DNA of 64,000 nucleotides from JAJRXC01 sp047639555. Its GTDB lineage: Bacteria > Actinomycetota > Acidimicrobiia > Acidimicrobiales > Aldehydirespiratoraceae. The stretch spans positions 1 through 64,000 of the forward strand of contig JBLIOE010000018.1 in assembly GCA_047639555.1 (NCBI GenBank). The letters are read 5' to 3'. The position numbers and the translations under genes are program-made. This document shows, piece by piece, positions 40,311 through 49,349 of the stretch (positions are counted from its first letter, which is position 1; every line of letters begins with the position of its first letter). The notes beneath the pieces were generated by a model that did no database searches, was not told where the DNA came from, and worked only from the letters and a program-made list of their open reading frames with translations.

Positions 40311-41126
40311 TCACTTCACTGAGCCGTGGCGTTCGATGACCAGGGTTCCCGCGCACAATCCCATTCGCCCGGCCTCATCGAAGAGATCGGCCGACTTGAA
40401 ACCGGTACCGACCGGCTGTGCGACACAATCGGACCGGAGGCCAATCCATCGGCCCACGGGCTCCCGAGCGAAGTGGATCGTGAGGTCGGCATTGCGAAAC
40501 GACCACGTGTCGTACGGGAGCTGGCGAACAACAGCGTTGCTCGCGTAGTCGGCGGCGACCGCCGCTAACTCCGTGCCTTTCAGCTCGGTTCCCTCGACCA
40601 CCGGAATACCCATGCTGATCCAGTCGTGCGTGCGTCGATCACTCTCCAACCGGACCCGATCGAGAATCAGGGCATTGCTGTCGAACGAATCCCACCCGAC
40701 GAATTCGGCGGCGGAGTAGTTCGGTTCGGTGAGCGCGGGGGCCGTCGCTGGGTCAAAGGGGTTCTCATGAGCGAGCGCCCGCGGTGGGAGCTCGAGATCG
40801 TCGCGGCGCACGATCACGCTTGTTGCGGTCGCGACCTCGCGCCCTTCGGCGGTGAGCACTGCGGTGGCCCGCTGCACCCGCCGTGCGCCGGTCGCCTCGG
40901 AGACCTGCAATTCCAGGGGCGCCATGGGGACGGGTGCCAGGATCTCCACGGTGACGCGCGCGAGAGTGCCTTCTGCCGGGGTGAGCTGTCCGGTGAAGAG
41001 GGCCGCAATAGGTGCTCCATGGACGAGCGTGCGGTCCCACGGGCCAACCGCGGCTTGCGTGGGCATGAAGCGACGAGCGCGGTCGTGAGCGAAGAGCGCG
41101 GTGGCGCTTGAGTTCGGGGGAGCCAT
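40311..41126 (-). CDS. Thioesterase-family (double hotdog) acyl-CoA thioesterase-like protein
   Basis: A 271-aa protein with two hotdog-like halves: VGPWDRTLVHGAPIAALFTGQL, VTVEILAPVPMAPLELQVSEATGARRVQRATAVLTAEGREVATATSVIVRR, then DWISMGIPVVEGTELKGTELAAVAADYASN and LTIHFAREPVGRWIGLRSDCVAQPVGTGFKSADLFDEAGRMGLCAGTLVIER. This fits TesB-like thioesterase domains that hydrolyse acyl-CoAs. It could release CoA or remove dead-end acyl-CoAs. Start ATG 41126 lies 26 bp from a module 2 operator shared with the sulfotransferase. Confidence 0.83.
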   Translation of the reverse strand: MAPPNSSATALFAHDRARRFMPTQAAVGPWDRTLVHGAPIAALFTGQLTPAEGTLARVTVEILAPVPMAPLELQVSEATGARRVQRATAVLTAEGREVATATSVIVRRDDLELPPRALAHENPFDPATAPALTEPNYSAAEFVGWDSFDSNALILDRVRLESDRRTHDWISMGIPVVEGTELKGTELAAVAADYASNAVVRQLPYDTWSFRNADLTIHFAREPVGRWIGLRSDCVAQPVGTGFKSADLFDEAGRMGLCAGTLVIERHGSVK

Positions 41127-41152
41127 GGGAGCAGAGTAGCGCCGTCTAAATA

Positions 41153-41168
41153 TCGACGTCGAAGTCAG
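41153..41168. promoter_or_regulatory. Module 2 operator-like site
   Basis: TCGACGTCGAAGTCAG in the 61-bp divergent promoter between the thioesterase-like gene and the sulfotransferase. It matches the 20484 site at 14 of 16 bases. Confidence 0.65.
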
Positions 41169-41187
41169 ATTGTGGCATCGTCGCGTC

Positions 41188-42444
41188 ATGAACGAACCAG
41201 CCGTGGGTTGGCAGCCGCAGCCGCGGCCGCCGTGGGTGACGAAGTTGAACCTCATCGGCGAGAATCGCGGCTCACCGGCGAATTTCATCGCGCTCGACGA
41301 AGCATCTGTGTTGGAAGCAGCGCAGGACGCGACCGGCCTTTCGGACTTCGGCGGCGACGAGTGGCGTGAACCGTTTGGACTGCTCGTCAGCGACCTCGAC
41401 GAGGTTGCCGAGCTGACACTGGCCGGTCGGATCATGGCTCGGTCCGAGCTGATCCGGTCACTCATGGTGCGACTCGAAATGGCAGAGGTCGAACGTCAGC
41501 ATCCGGAGATTCTTGAGCAGTTGGTCGAACAGCCGATCTTCATCACCGGCATGGGAAGAACGGGGACCTCAATCCTCTTCGAGCTCCTCGCCGAGGACCC
41601 CGCGCTGCGGGCACCAATGGCCTGGGAACTGCGTTACCCATCGCCGCCGCCGCAGCGGGCAACCCGAGACACCGATCCTCGGATTGCCAAAGCCGCCGCC
41701 GACACCGGAATGTGGACAGAAATCACACCGGAGTTTCTGGCGATCCACGAGACGCACCCCGACGGTCCCGACGAAGACTCGTCCGGCCAGATCCACGAGT
41801 TCGCGTCGCCGGTGTGGACGGCGACACATCGCGTGCCCAACTACGAGGCGTGGCTTCAGGGCAGCGGGATGACCCAAGCCTTCCGCTTTCATCGGCGCCT
41901 TCTGCAGCATCTGCAATGGAGGGATCCCGGCCAGTGGATTCTGAAGGCGCCCGCGCATCTTTCGTGTTTGCCGAGTCTCTTCGCGGAGTATCCCGATGCC
42001 CGGGTGATCCACACACACCGTGATCCGCTGAAGGTCTTGGCGTCCACCGCGAACATGTTGGCAACGCTGCGCTGGCAGCGATCGGATCGTGTCGACCATG
42101 AGGAGATCGCCCAAACCATCGGTTTCGGGTATCCAGTCCTGCTCGACATGGTCATCGAGCAGCGCGACTCGGGCGAGGTTCCCGGCGACCGATTCGTCGA
42201 CGTGCGCTTCGCCGATCTGATGGCCGATCACCTGGCCACGATCCGAACCCTCTACGGGAAACTCGGGCTGGAACTCAGCGAAGAAGCGGCCAGCCGAATG
42301 GCGCACTACATCGAATCCCGCCCCAAGGGCCGCCACGGCGTGGCGAGTTACCGCTTCGAGCACATGGGAATTGATCTCGAGAGCACCCGGGAAATGTTTG
42401 CGGGCTACATGGCGCGATTCGACGTTCCCGAGGAGGAGCTGTGA
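41188..42444 (+). CDS. Sulfotransferase-family protein
   Basis: A 418-aa sulfotransferase fold. The 5'-phosphosulfate loop is FITGMGRTGTSILFELLAEDP, and the 3'-phosphate segment is ARVIHTHRDPLKVLASTANML; RYEFEHMG-type C-terminus is present as ASYRFEHMGIDLEST. The family transfers sulfate from PAPS to hydroxyls of steroids or sugars; in actinobacterial catabolic clusters the role is often unknown. ATG 41188 is chosen over 41170. It opens a plus-strand operon with the next two genes (4-bp overlap with the second). Confidence 0.86.
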   Translation: MNEPAVGWQPQPRPPWVTKLNLIGENRGSPANFIALDEASVLEAAQDATGLSDFGGDEWREPFGLLVSDLDEVAELTLAGRIMARSELIRSLMVRLEMAEVERQHPEILEQLVEQPIFITGMGRTGTSILFELLAEDPALRAPMAWELRYPSPPPQRATRDTDPRIAKAAADTGMWTEITPEFLAIHETHPDGPDEDSSGQIHEFASPVWTATHRVPNYEAWLQGSGMTQAFRFHRRLLQHLQWRDPGQWILKAPAHLSCLPSLFAEYPDARVIHTHRDPLKVLASTANMLATLRWQRSDRVDHEEIAQTIGFGYPVLLDMVIEQRDSGEVPGDRFVDVRFADLMADHLATIRTLYGKLGLELSEEAASRMAHYIESRPKGRHGVASYRFEHMGIDLESTREMFAGYMARFDVPEEEL

Positions 42445-43622
42445 GTAACGAAACCGAGTCAGTCGACGCCGCGTGGGTCGACTTCGCCGCCCGACTCGCC
42501 GCGGCCGGTGCGAGTATCACTGGTCCAGAGTTTCCGAGCGACGCTCGAATGCGAGCGGAGGGCTACCGCTACGTCGCCCGGCTCACCGCGCTCGCGCTAC
42601 AGCTCTATCTGGAGTTTGGCGACGCTGACCGTCCGTCGTTCTTTCGGTACGGGGGCAACACCACGCCGTTCGGCGCGACGAACTGCGACAACCAGTACCT
42701 GCGGGCGTTCGTCGATCCGGCCGGCGTCTACCGCGTTTCCGGCGATGTCAGCGGACTCAAAGAGCTGCTCTTCTCCGTGCAAGACGGCGAGATGGTCCTC
42801 GGGAAGACCGACGTCCTGGCCGAAGTTTCTCTCGCCGACCTCGAGATCGGCGACGACGGCACAATCGAGTTGATGCTCGGTGGGCCTGAGCAGAGCGAAA
42901 ACTGGGTGCCGCTCGGCGCCGATGCCGTTTACCTCAACGTTCGTCAGTTCATCGCGGACTGGGAGCGAGATCCGATCGCCACACTGCACATCGAACGCAT
43001 CGATGATCAGGCGGCAACGGATGCGGCGACTGTCACGCCCGCCGACGTCTCCGTCGCCCTCGACCGGGCCGCGACGTGGATCGAAGCCAGCGTGCCGTTC
43101 TGGAACCAATATTCCGACGGGATGCGAGCGGGACTGCCAGTGAATCAGCTGTCGCCACCGAACCGGCCGGTTGGCGGCGCGGTCAACATGCTTCATGGCG
43201 GAGCCCGGTGGTCGCTCGAACCAGAGCAGGCGCTGATCGTCGAATTCGACGAGGTTGCCGCCAAGTACTGGTCGATCCAGACCTACATGCTCGGGTGGCT
43301 CCAGCCCCTAGATTTTGCTCGCCGGGTGACCAGCCAGAACGACGCCCAAGTCCACCGCGACGACGATGGCAAGATTCGGCTTGTCCTGGCCCACGAGGAT
43401 CCCGGCGTGCAGAACTGGCTCGACACGTCGGGCCTCTCCGATGGTCTGGTGTCGTACCGCTGGATCAATCCTTCGAGTGAGGCCGGGCCGATATCGACGG
43501 TTGTCGACCTGTCGTCAGTCCGAGACCACCTGCCCGAGACCACCCCGGTGTTCACGACCACGGACCGGCAGACCCAGATCACCGCCCGGGTGCGTGGCGT
43601 TGACCGCCGCTTCCACCGCTAA
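42441..43622 (+). CDS. DUF1214-domain protein
   Basis: A 393-aa protein. The C-terminal region from about residue 255 (GGARWSLEPEQALIVEFDEVAAKYWSIQTYMLGWLQPLDFARRVTSQNDAQVHRDDDGKIRLVLAHEDPGVQNWLDTSG) matches the DUF1214 pattern I recall; the function of that domain is not known. The N-terminal part has no signal peptide. GTG 42441 overlaps the sulfotransferase stop by 4 bp, so translation is coupled. Often found near oxygenase and P450 genes; role not assigned. Confidence 0.72.
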   Translation: MSNETESVDAAWVDFAARLAAAGASITGPEFPSDARMRAEGYRYVARLTALALQLYLEFGDADRPSFFRYGGNTTPFGATNCDNQYLRAFVDPAGVYRVSGDVSGLKELLFSVQDGEMVLGKTDVLAEVSLADLEIGDDGTIELMLGGPEQSENWVPLGADAVYLNVRQFIADWERDPIATLHIERIDDQAATDAATVTPADVSVALDRAATWIEASVPFWNQYSDGMRAGLPVNQLSPPNRPVGGAVNMLHGGARWSLEPEQALIVEFDEVAAKYWSIQTYMLGWLQPLDFARRVTSQNDAQVHRDDDGKIRLVLAHEDPGVQNWLDTSGLSDGLVSYRWINPSSEAGPISTVVDLSSVRDHLPETTPVFTTTDRQTQITARVRGVDRRFHR

Positions 43623-43650
43623 CCACCGACTCCCGATCCGAAAGCACACC

Positions 43651-44748
43651 ATGGGCTACTCCGCCGCCGACGAACGCTTCACTCACCAGCTCCCGCGCCC
43701 ATTCGACGAGTTGCACCATCCCGATGGCAGCTGGTCCGACCGGTGCTACTTCTTTGTGCACGCGCCCGACGGTTCGCTGCTCGTGACGAGTGGCTACGGG
43801 AACAACCCCAACCAGGGTCGCTCGAACGCATACGGCAAAGTGGCACTCGGCGACGGGCGCCATTGGGATCTCACGGCTGGACGCCGCATCAGCGCGTCGG
43901 ACCAACATGAGCTCGCCACTGGGCCGATGAAGTGGACCTGCCTCGAGCCGTTGAAACGGTGGCGAATCGAGCTGGGACCCAACGAATCCGGGATCGAGTG
44001 GGACATGGAATATGTGCCCCGCGCCCCGATGTGGGAACTCCTTCCGATGCACGTCGAGGTCGACGGCCGCACCCTCGTCGACATGTACCACATGAAGGAA
44101 TCGGGGCTCTACAGCGGTTGGGTGCAGATCGATGGCGAGCGGATCTCGCTCGACGGATTCCCCGGCGGTCGCGATCGCACCTTCGGCGTCCGCGTCGCCG
44201 ACGAGCTGGATTTCTGGCTCTGGCTTGACATCGGCTTCGAGGACCGGTCCTTTCAGGCTTGGGTCATCGAGTCACACGACGGAACGGTGCAGTACGTCGA
44301 CGGAGGCATCACCCATGTCGACGGCACCCTGTCCAAGCGGTTTGTGAAGATCGACCACGAGATGGAGTTCGACGGCGATCGGAAACGACCGACGAAAACG
44401 AAGATGGTCTTTACTGATGAGGATGGCGTCGAGTACCGCGTCACGGGCGAAGCGCCCTTCCCGCACGTCAACGTCTACTACGGCCAACCGTTGGAGAAGA
44501 TGACCGTCGAGCGTCCCGAGAACGGTGGATACCTCGTGCACTATCCCTGGGACAGCACCAATCGCGAGGACCTCGTCGCGGTCGAGGAACGGGCCATGTC
44601 GATCGATCAGTTGATGCACTTCGAGTGTGATGGCATGGCCGGCCACGGCATCTTCGAGATCCTCAGCGGGGGCGCGGGCCCGGCGAAGTATCCGAACTGG
44701 CCGGTTATGGATATGACCGCATTCCGGCAGAAGCCCGGCGGCGAATAG
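43651..44748 (+). CDS. AttH-like/lipocalin-fold protein of unknown function
   Basis: 365 aa, rich in beta strands and Trp (GRHWDLTAGRRIS, MKWTCLEPLKRWRIELGP, FPGGRDRTFGVR, DFWLWLDIGFEDRSFQAWVIES). The order suggests two consecutive calycin-like domains, as in AttH/hydroxyneurosporene-synthase-like proteins. The enzyme role is unproven; carotenoid 1,2-hydratase relatives act on terpenoids. A second protein of this general type is encoded at 50533-51714. ATG 43651 lies 28 bp after the DUF1214 stop. The gene ends 23 bp before the convergent SDR. Confidence 0.7.
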   Translation: MGYSAADERFTHQLPRPFDELHHPDGSWSDRCYFFVHAPDGSLLVTSGYGNNPNQGRSNAYGKVALGDGRHWDLTAGRRISASDQHELATGPMKWTCLEPLKRWRIELGPNESGIEWDMEYVPRAPMWELLPMHVEVDGRTLVDMYHMKESGLYSGWVQIDGERISLDGFPGGRDRTFGVRVADELDFWLWLDIGFEDRSFQAWVIESHDGTVQYVDGGITHVDGTLSKRFVKIDHEMEFDGDRKRPTKTKMVFTDEDGVEYRVTGEAPFPHVNVYYGQPLEKMTVERPENGGYLVHYPWDSTNREDLVAVEERAMSIDQLMHFECDGMAGHGIFEILSGGAGPAKYPNWPVMDMTAFRQKPGGE

Positions 44749-44771
44749 GGCCGCAAGCTCGACCTTCGGCG

Positions 44772-45554
44772 TCAGCCCTGCATGTAGGACCCGGCGTCGA
44801 CTGGGATCGACTGTCCGGTGATGGTGCGGCTTTCATCGCTGGCGAGAAACAGGGCCAGGTTGGTCACGTCGTCGGTGGTCGAAATGTCGCGCAGGGCGAC
44901 GTTGCGCAGCAACCGCGCCCGATGCGATTCGTAGTCGACGCCCTGCTCTTCGGCCGTACGGCGGACCCAGTTCTGCCAGAGCTCGGTGTCGATGGCGCCG
45001 GGCACAACGCAGTTGCAACGAATGCCGTATTCGCCGACGTCGAGCGCCACCGCTTTGGTGAGCGCACGGAGCGAGGCTTTGGCCGTGACGTAGTGGCTCT
45101 TGCGGGCCATCCCCGCGTAGGAGGCGGTGGACGAAAAGTTGAGGATCACGCCGGCGCGGCGCTCAAGCATCGATTGGCGGAGGACTTCCCGGGTGCAAAG
45201 CATCGCCGCCGTGACATCGATCGCGATCGTGTCATTCCAGTTCTCCAGGGTCTGCTCCCAGATGGGCATGTCGGTGCCGGGGGCCGCAGCGTTGTTGCAC
45301 ATCACGTCGACGTGACCGAACTCCTCGACGGCTCGGGCAACCATCGCAATGACATCGTCCTCGACGGTCACGTCGGCTCGCATGGCGATCGCGCCGTCAC
45401 CGGCAGCCGCGGCGGCTTTCTCCACCAGTTCCTCGCGACGCGCGGCGAGCAGAACCTTCGCTCCCTCGGCCACGAAGCGGGCGGCCATCACGGGGCCGAG
45501 CCCGGAGCTCGCGCCGGTGATGATGGCGACCTTGCCCGCGAGACGACCGCTCAT
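44772..45554 (-). CDS. Short-chain dehydrogenase/reductase
   Basis: A 260-aa SDR: TGASSGLG cofactor loop at 13-20, R39-R40 after the second strand (favours NADP), S142, Y155 and K159 (YVTAK). The structural Asn after helix 4 is Asp113 here (AIDVTAA), a small deviation. The C-terminal SIPVDAGSYMQG is typical. It ends a minus-strand operon that starts at 51714, overlapping the SnoaL-like gene by 4 bp. Confidence 0.9.
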   Translation of the reverse strand: MSGRLAGKVAIITGASSGLGPVMAARFVAEGAKVLLAARREELVEKAAAAAGDGAIAMRADVTVEDDVIAMVARAVEEFGHVDVMCNNAAAPGTDMPIWEQTLENWNDTIAIDVTAAMLCTREVLRQSMLERRAGVILNFSSTASYAGMARKSHYVTAKASLRALTKAVALDVGEYGIRCNCVVPGAIDTELWQNWVRRTAEEQGVDYESHRARLLRNVALRDISTTDDVTNLALFLASDESRTITGQSIPVDAGSYMQG

Positions 45555-46045
45555 GTCGGGCCCTCGGGGAACAATTCAGTGAGTGCCGCGCCGAACAGTT
45601 CGCTGCCGACCCCGGACTCGTCGAGCAGCCGGTTGATTCGACGACGCACCCGCCAGGCGGATCCCGATCGCTCGAGGTCCCAGCGCACCGCGCTGACCCG
45701 CCACAAGTAATAGCGGCGTTCTTCACGGCGCATGATCAGGGAGTAGTTGACCGCAGTGGCGTCGTCGTCGCCAACATCGATCAGCAATGGTCCGCCGAAG
45801 TGGGCAACGCCCTCGGCCATAAGGCGTTGGTGACCGTCGCTTTGCAACATCGCGTCTACGGAACCAGCACCCTGGAACGGGTCCTGGTTCGCATCCCAGT
45901 CGTACTCGCCGTCTTCGAGCCAGAGGTCGGCGGCAAATCCCGACCTTCCAGCGTCGGCGGCCGGGCCGTAGGACATGAGGAGCCGCTGGATCGCCGATTC
46001 GTCCTCGAGCCGACGAACCCGCGCTTCGAGGTCTGACTCACCCAT
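45551..46045 (-). CDS. SnoaL-like / NTF2-fold protein
   Basis: A 164-aa protein with ARVRRLEDESAIQRLLMSYGPAADAGRSGFAADLWLEDGEYDWD, the typical N-terminal helix and strand of SnoaL-like domains, then ATAVNYSLIMRREERRYYLWRVSAVRWDLERSGSAWRVRRRINRLLD. Related proteins catalyse ring isomerisation or dehydration. It overlaps both neighbours (8 bp with LLM oxidoreductase, 4 bp with SDR), so these three are coupled. Confidence 0.8.
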   Translation of the reverse strand: MGESDLEARVRRLEDESAIQRLLMSYGPAADAGRSGFAADLWLEDGEYDWDANQDPFQGAGSVDAMLQSDGHQRLMAEGVAHFGGPLLIDVGDDDATAVNYSLIMRREERRYYLWRVSAVRWDLERSGSAWRVRRRINRLLDESGVGSELFGAALTELFPEGPT

Positions 46046-46907
46046 TGCTGTCTCCCATTGCGGTGTGAAGGTTGGCGAGCGCTTCCAGCTTCTCGAGGTA
46101 GTCGCTCCGCGCCTCGTGGCGAAATGTTGCGTAGGTAATCGTCGCGCCGCAGGCGGCGGTTTCGGCGAGAATCTCCTGAGTCTGGTCCGGCTCGTCGATG
46201 GGATCCACGCGTTTGACCGCAGGAAGAATCACCTCGAATCCCTGTGGCACGTCGATCTTCGCCAACCATTCTTTGGCCTCGGTCGCTCGCACGGCGAAGG
46301 GGTTCCAGCCGTCGCCGAGTGTCACCGCTCGGCGCAACGACCGCCGCGTGCGGCCGCCGACCCAGATGGGCACGTGCGCTTGTACTGCGGTGGGGTCGAT
46401 GACGAAGCCGCTGAAGTCGTAGTGCTCGCCGTGGTACTCGGGCTCGCGTTGTGAGAGCGAGGCGCGCAGGGCGCGCAGGGCGTCGTCCCCGCGACTCCCG
46501 CGGTCGTCAAACGGGGCGCCAATCAAGTCGAACTCGGCTTCCAGACTGCCGACACCGACGCCCAGGGTCAGCCGACCCCCGCTCACGACATCGAGCGTGC
46601 CGTAGCGCTTCGCGATCTCCAGCGGGTGGTGGTAGCCGAGAACGAGGACGTGGGTCGCGAAGCGAATCTGCGTCGTGCGAGCGGCGAGATAACCGAACGT
46701 GGCGAGCGGATCCCAATAGCGGGCGCCCCGCCGTTCGAGTTCGGTGGCCGGAAGCCCAATGTGTTCGCTGCAGGTGAGGTGGTGGTAACCGAGCCGGTCG
46801 GCGGCCTCGGCCACCGTGGCGAGGTCATCGATCGTCCCGTGGTCTTCCCAGGCGGCGTGGGTGCCTGGGTTCAGCGTCACGATCGGGGATGCCAGGGCAA
46901 GTCTCAT
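46038..46907 (-). CDS. LLM-class (F420-dependent type) oxidoreductase
   Basis: A 289-aa luciferase-like TIM barrel: LGYHHLTCSEHIGLPA, FATHVLVLGYHHPLEIAKRYGTLDVVSGGRLTLGVGVGSLEAEFDLIG, and PIWVGGRTRRSLRRAVTLGDGWNP. These motifs are standard for F420-dependent dehydrogenases/reductases, and actinobacteria make F420; FMN dependence is not excluded. ATG 46907 is supported by GGGAGGG upstream. Its start overlaps the stop of the GH3-hydrolase reading frame by 4 bp. Confidence 0.9.
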   Translation of the reverse strand: MRLALASPIVTLNPGTHAAWEDHGTIDDLATVAEAADRLGYHHLTCSEHIGLPATELERRGARYWDPLATFGYLAARTTQIRFATHVLVLGYHHPLEIAKRYGTLDVVSGGRLTLGVGVGSLEAEFDLIGAPFDDRGSRGDDALRALRASLSQREPEYHGEHYDFSGFVIDPTAVQAHVPIWVGGRTRRSLRRAVTLGDGWNPFAVRATEAKEWLAKIDVPQGFEVILPAVKRVDPIDEPDQTQEILAETAACGATITYATFRHEARSDYLEKLEALANLHTAMGDSNG

Positions 46908-49144
46908 AGGGCCCTCCCGAGCCAAGCAGCGATACGTTCGATGCTTTGTGTCGCTTCGGTGAGACCAGGTTCGTTGAGATCGCCGGTGCCTGGCTCGTGC
47001 TCGCAGGTGACATCCACGCCGGCCGCGGCGAGATCCGCGGCGTAGGCCTCGCCGGATGCTCGCAGCACGTCGGTGTCGGAGTTGAGGATGTAGATCGGCG
47101 GCTGTCCGCTCACGTCACCGACCCCGGGGAAGGCGTACGGGTCCTCGAAGACCTCCTCGGTCCCGGCGTAGTTCAGCTGCATCCAGCGGAAGATTCGATC
47201 GGACATCGCCGCCCGGATCGCCTTGGTTGCCGCCGTCAGCTCGTCAACCATCTCGGGGAGTTCGGCGTGCAGTGTCGGGTACACGAGCACGACCGACGCG
47301 GGAGGCTGGCCTTCGCCGTCGCGGAGTCGTTTGGCCACGCCTGCCGCGAGTGAAGCCCCGGCGCTGGCGCCGCCCAGGTGGAGTGCGCCCGCGGCGGTCA
47401 GCTCCTCGGCGTGCTCCACGGCCCATTGCCAAGCCGCGAGCACCTCATCGAATGGCACGGGGAAGTGCACGTCGCCGAGACACTTCTGGTAGTCGACGGA
47501 CAGCACGCCAAACCCGCGGGCGGCGAGCATCAAGCTCACCCAGTGAGCCTCCGGCATATCGAGGTCGCCGGCCGCGAAGCCGCCGCCGTGGACCCACACG
47601 AACGCGCCACGACTTGGCTCGGTGGGGTGCCGGTAGAGCCGCGTGGGGACATCGCCGTGAGGTCCAGGAATCGCGATGTCGCGGGTCTTGATCGCGGCGA
47701 GCACTGGGTCGTTCATGTAGGTCGAGGGATCGGGGCCTGGCGGCATCATGGCGGCGAGCCCGGCCGGTCCCATCGATTCGAGCGTGGCGAACATCGCCTC
47801 CATGTCGGGTGCATAGCGCAGCCCGGGGCCGAAACCGAACGTGGGCTCCGCCGTATCGAACGGCACGTCGCTGCGGCTCTCGACGACGGCGTCCATCGAG
47901 CGAGGCAAGTCGAACGGCAGGTTGCCCTCGGGTTCGACCTCGCCAAACAACACTTCGACGAGCGCCCGGTCGGCGATTCCGTAGTTGGCGACGATGGCTG
48001 CCGCCTCCTTGACCAGGGGCTCGATCACAGCCGGTCGTTCGATGTAGATGTCGATCACGGTGGGAACTGTTCGGCAAATTGCGAGCAATCGCTCGACCTC
48101 GTCGGCGAGGAACTCCAGCGAGCCGCCGTGGAACATGTCGGCGATGCCACCGCCGCCTCGTGGCACCCACGGCGTCTTCAATCGGATGATGGCCACCTCA
48201 GCGTCGGCCGGACCGTCAACGACGACGCCGTACCCCTCGAGCGCCTCGTTGGCGGCGTTTCCCTCCGCGAAACCTTCGGCGTAGACCGCGATGCCCGATG
48301 ACAGCGGCAAAGTGACCGAGTCGTTGACCAGAACCGTGACCGCTCGTTGCTGCGCTCGCCGGCCGGCCGCGTGGTGTGAGGGGCGCTCGAGCACGGTCGT
48401 CGCCTGGTCCTCGTCGACGAACCTCTGATCGAAGAGCCCGAGTGCGAACTTCTCCCGCAGTAACCGGCGAGCCGACTCGTCGACCCGGGTCTCGGCCACG
48501 CGTCCGCTCTGCACCAGGCGCACGAGTCGATCGACACAGTGCTCACCGCCGAACTGGTCGATGCCCGCATCAAGCAGTTTCACCATCCGCTCGTCCTCAT
48601 CGAGATGCTCGACGCCCCACGCTTTCGCGCGGCCGAGGTCACCCATTTCGGGCGCCTTGTCGGTGATGAGGCCCCAGTCGGTGCAGACGATTCCCTCGAA
48701 GCCGAGCTGTTCGCGGAGCAGTCCGGTGATGATCGATCGGCTGAAACTGAAGCCCACCTCTTCGTGTTCGGTGCCGATGGGCATGCCGTAGTACGGCATC
48801 ATCTGCGACGTTCCAGCTTGGATTGCGGCCCGGAACGGTTCGAGGTGGTAGTCGAAATGGTCGCCGGAGTAGACCTGCTCCCTGCCCCACGGGAAGTGCG
48901 GATCGTCGCCGTCGAGCTGCGGACCGCCGCCCGGGAAGTGCTTGGTCATCGTCGCAACAGAGTTCGGGCCGAGCGTCTCGGTCTGGAACCCCTCGACATA
49001 CGCAGCGACGAGGCGGGTTGTCGGTGAAGTGGTTGCGGGGGTCGGTCGACAACGTGACCGGAATCGCCAGTGGATGGGTCGCTGCGATCCGCTGCATCTC
49101 GTTGTGCCACGCCGCGAAGGATCGTCCGTCAGGCGTCGATCCAA
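46904..49144 (-). CDS. Damaged GH3 glycosidase fused in frame to an alpha/beta esterase
   Basis: The frame holds a GH3 C-terminal two thirds (RLVAAYVEGFQTETLG, TMTKHFPGGGP, nucleophile-type Asp in GIVCTDWGLITD, sandwich to FGFGPGLRY). From about residue 445 it continues directly into a complete HSL-like hydrolase of 302 aa: HGGGFAAG, GGASAGAS nucleophile, NSDTD. The esterase catalytic His seems replaced by Asp in EPGTGDLNEPG (near 46,980), where GxxH-LNEPG would be expected. GH3 homology begins only at about 49018; residues before that are out of frame with the true GH3 start, encoded at 49016-49349. The esterase could also be translated alone from ATG near 47803. Activity of either half is doubtful. 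Confidence 0.65.
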   Translation of the reverse strand: MDRRLTDDPSRRGTTRCSGSQRPIHWRFRSRCRPTPATTSPTTRLVAAYVEGFQTETLGPNSVATMTKHFPGGGPQLDGDDPHFPWGREQVYSGDHFDYHLEPFRAAIQAGTSQMMPYYGMPIGTEHEEVGFSFSRSIITGLLREQLGFEGIVCTDWGLITDKAPEMGDLGRAKAWGVEHLDEDERMVKLLDAGIDQFGGEHCVDRLVRLVQSGRVAETRVDESARRLLREKFALGLFDQRFVDEDQATTVLERPSHHAAGRRAQQRAVTVLVNDSVTLPLSSGIAVYAEGFAEGNAANEALEGYGVVVDGPADAEVAIIRLKTPWVPRGGGGIADMFHGGSLEFLADEVERLLAICRTVPTVIDIYIERPAVIEPLVKEAAAIVANYGIADRALVEVLFGEVEPEGNLPFDLPRSMDAVVESRSDVPFDTAEPTFGFGPGLRYAPDMEAMFATLESMGPAGLAAMMPPGPDPSTYMNDPVLAAIKTRDIAIPGPHGDVPTRLYRHPTEPSRGAFVWVHGGGFAAGDLDMPEAHWVSLMLAARGFGVLSVDYQKCLGDVHFPVPFDEVLAAWQWAVEHAEELTAAGALHLGGASAGASLAAGVAKRLRDGEGQPPASVVLVYPTLHAELPEMVDELTAATKAIRAAMSDRIFRWMQLNYAGTEEVFEDPYAFPGVGDVSGQPPIYILNSDTDVLRASGEAYAADLAAAGVDVTCEHEPGTGDLNEPGLTEATQSIERIAAWLGRAL

Positions 49145-49349
49145 GAATGTTGAAGTGTCGCAACCCGGCCTCGGTGATCATCTTGCGAGGCGCTTCGACC
49201 GGGAACATTGGGTCTTCGGCATCGAGGTCGCCGGCAAACACCAGCATGTGAAACAACATCCCGGCTTTGTCCTCCAGCGTCATCCGTTCGAGGAGGTCGT
49301 CCACCCGCTGGTCGACGTCGAGCTGGTCGTCTTGGTACGGGTGGGTCAT
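49016..49349 (-). pseudogene. 5' fragment of the same GH3 gene, separated by deletion and frameshift
   Basis: From ATG 49349 the frame reads MTHPYQDDQLDVDQRVDDLLERMTLEDKAGMLFHMLVFAG...IPVTLSTDPRNHFTDN, the normal start of a GH3 enzyme. After HFTDN (about 49018) it loses homology, while the adjacent frame picks up RLVAAYVEGFQ. A stretch of roughly 75 residues that should carry GLAA, PRW-x-R and FGED segments is missing, and the number of lost bases is not a multiple of three. ATG 49349 overlaps the P450 stop by 4 bp, so the intact ancestor was an operon gene. Confidence 0.68.
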
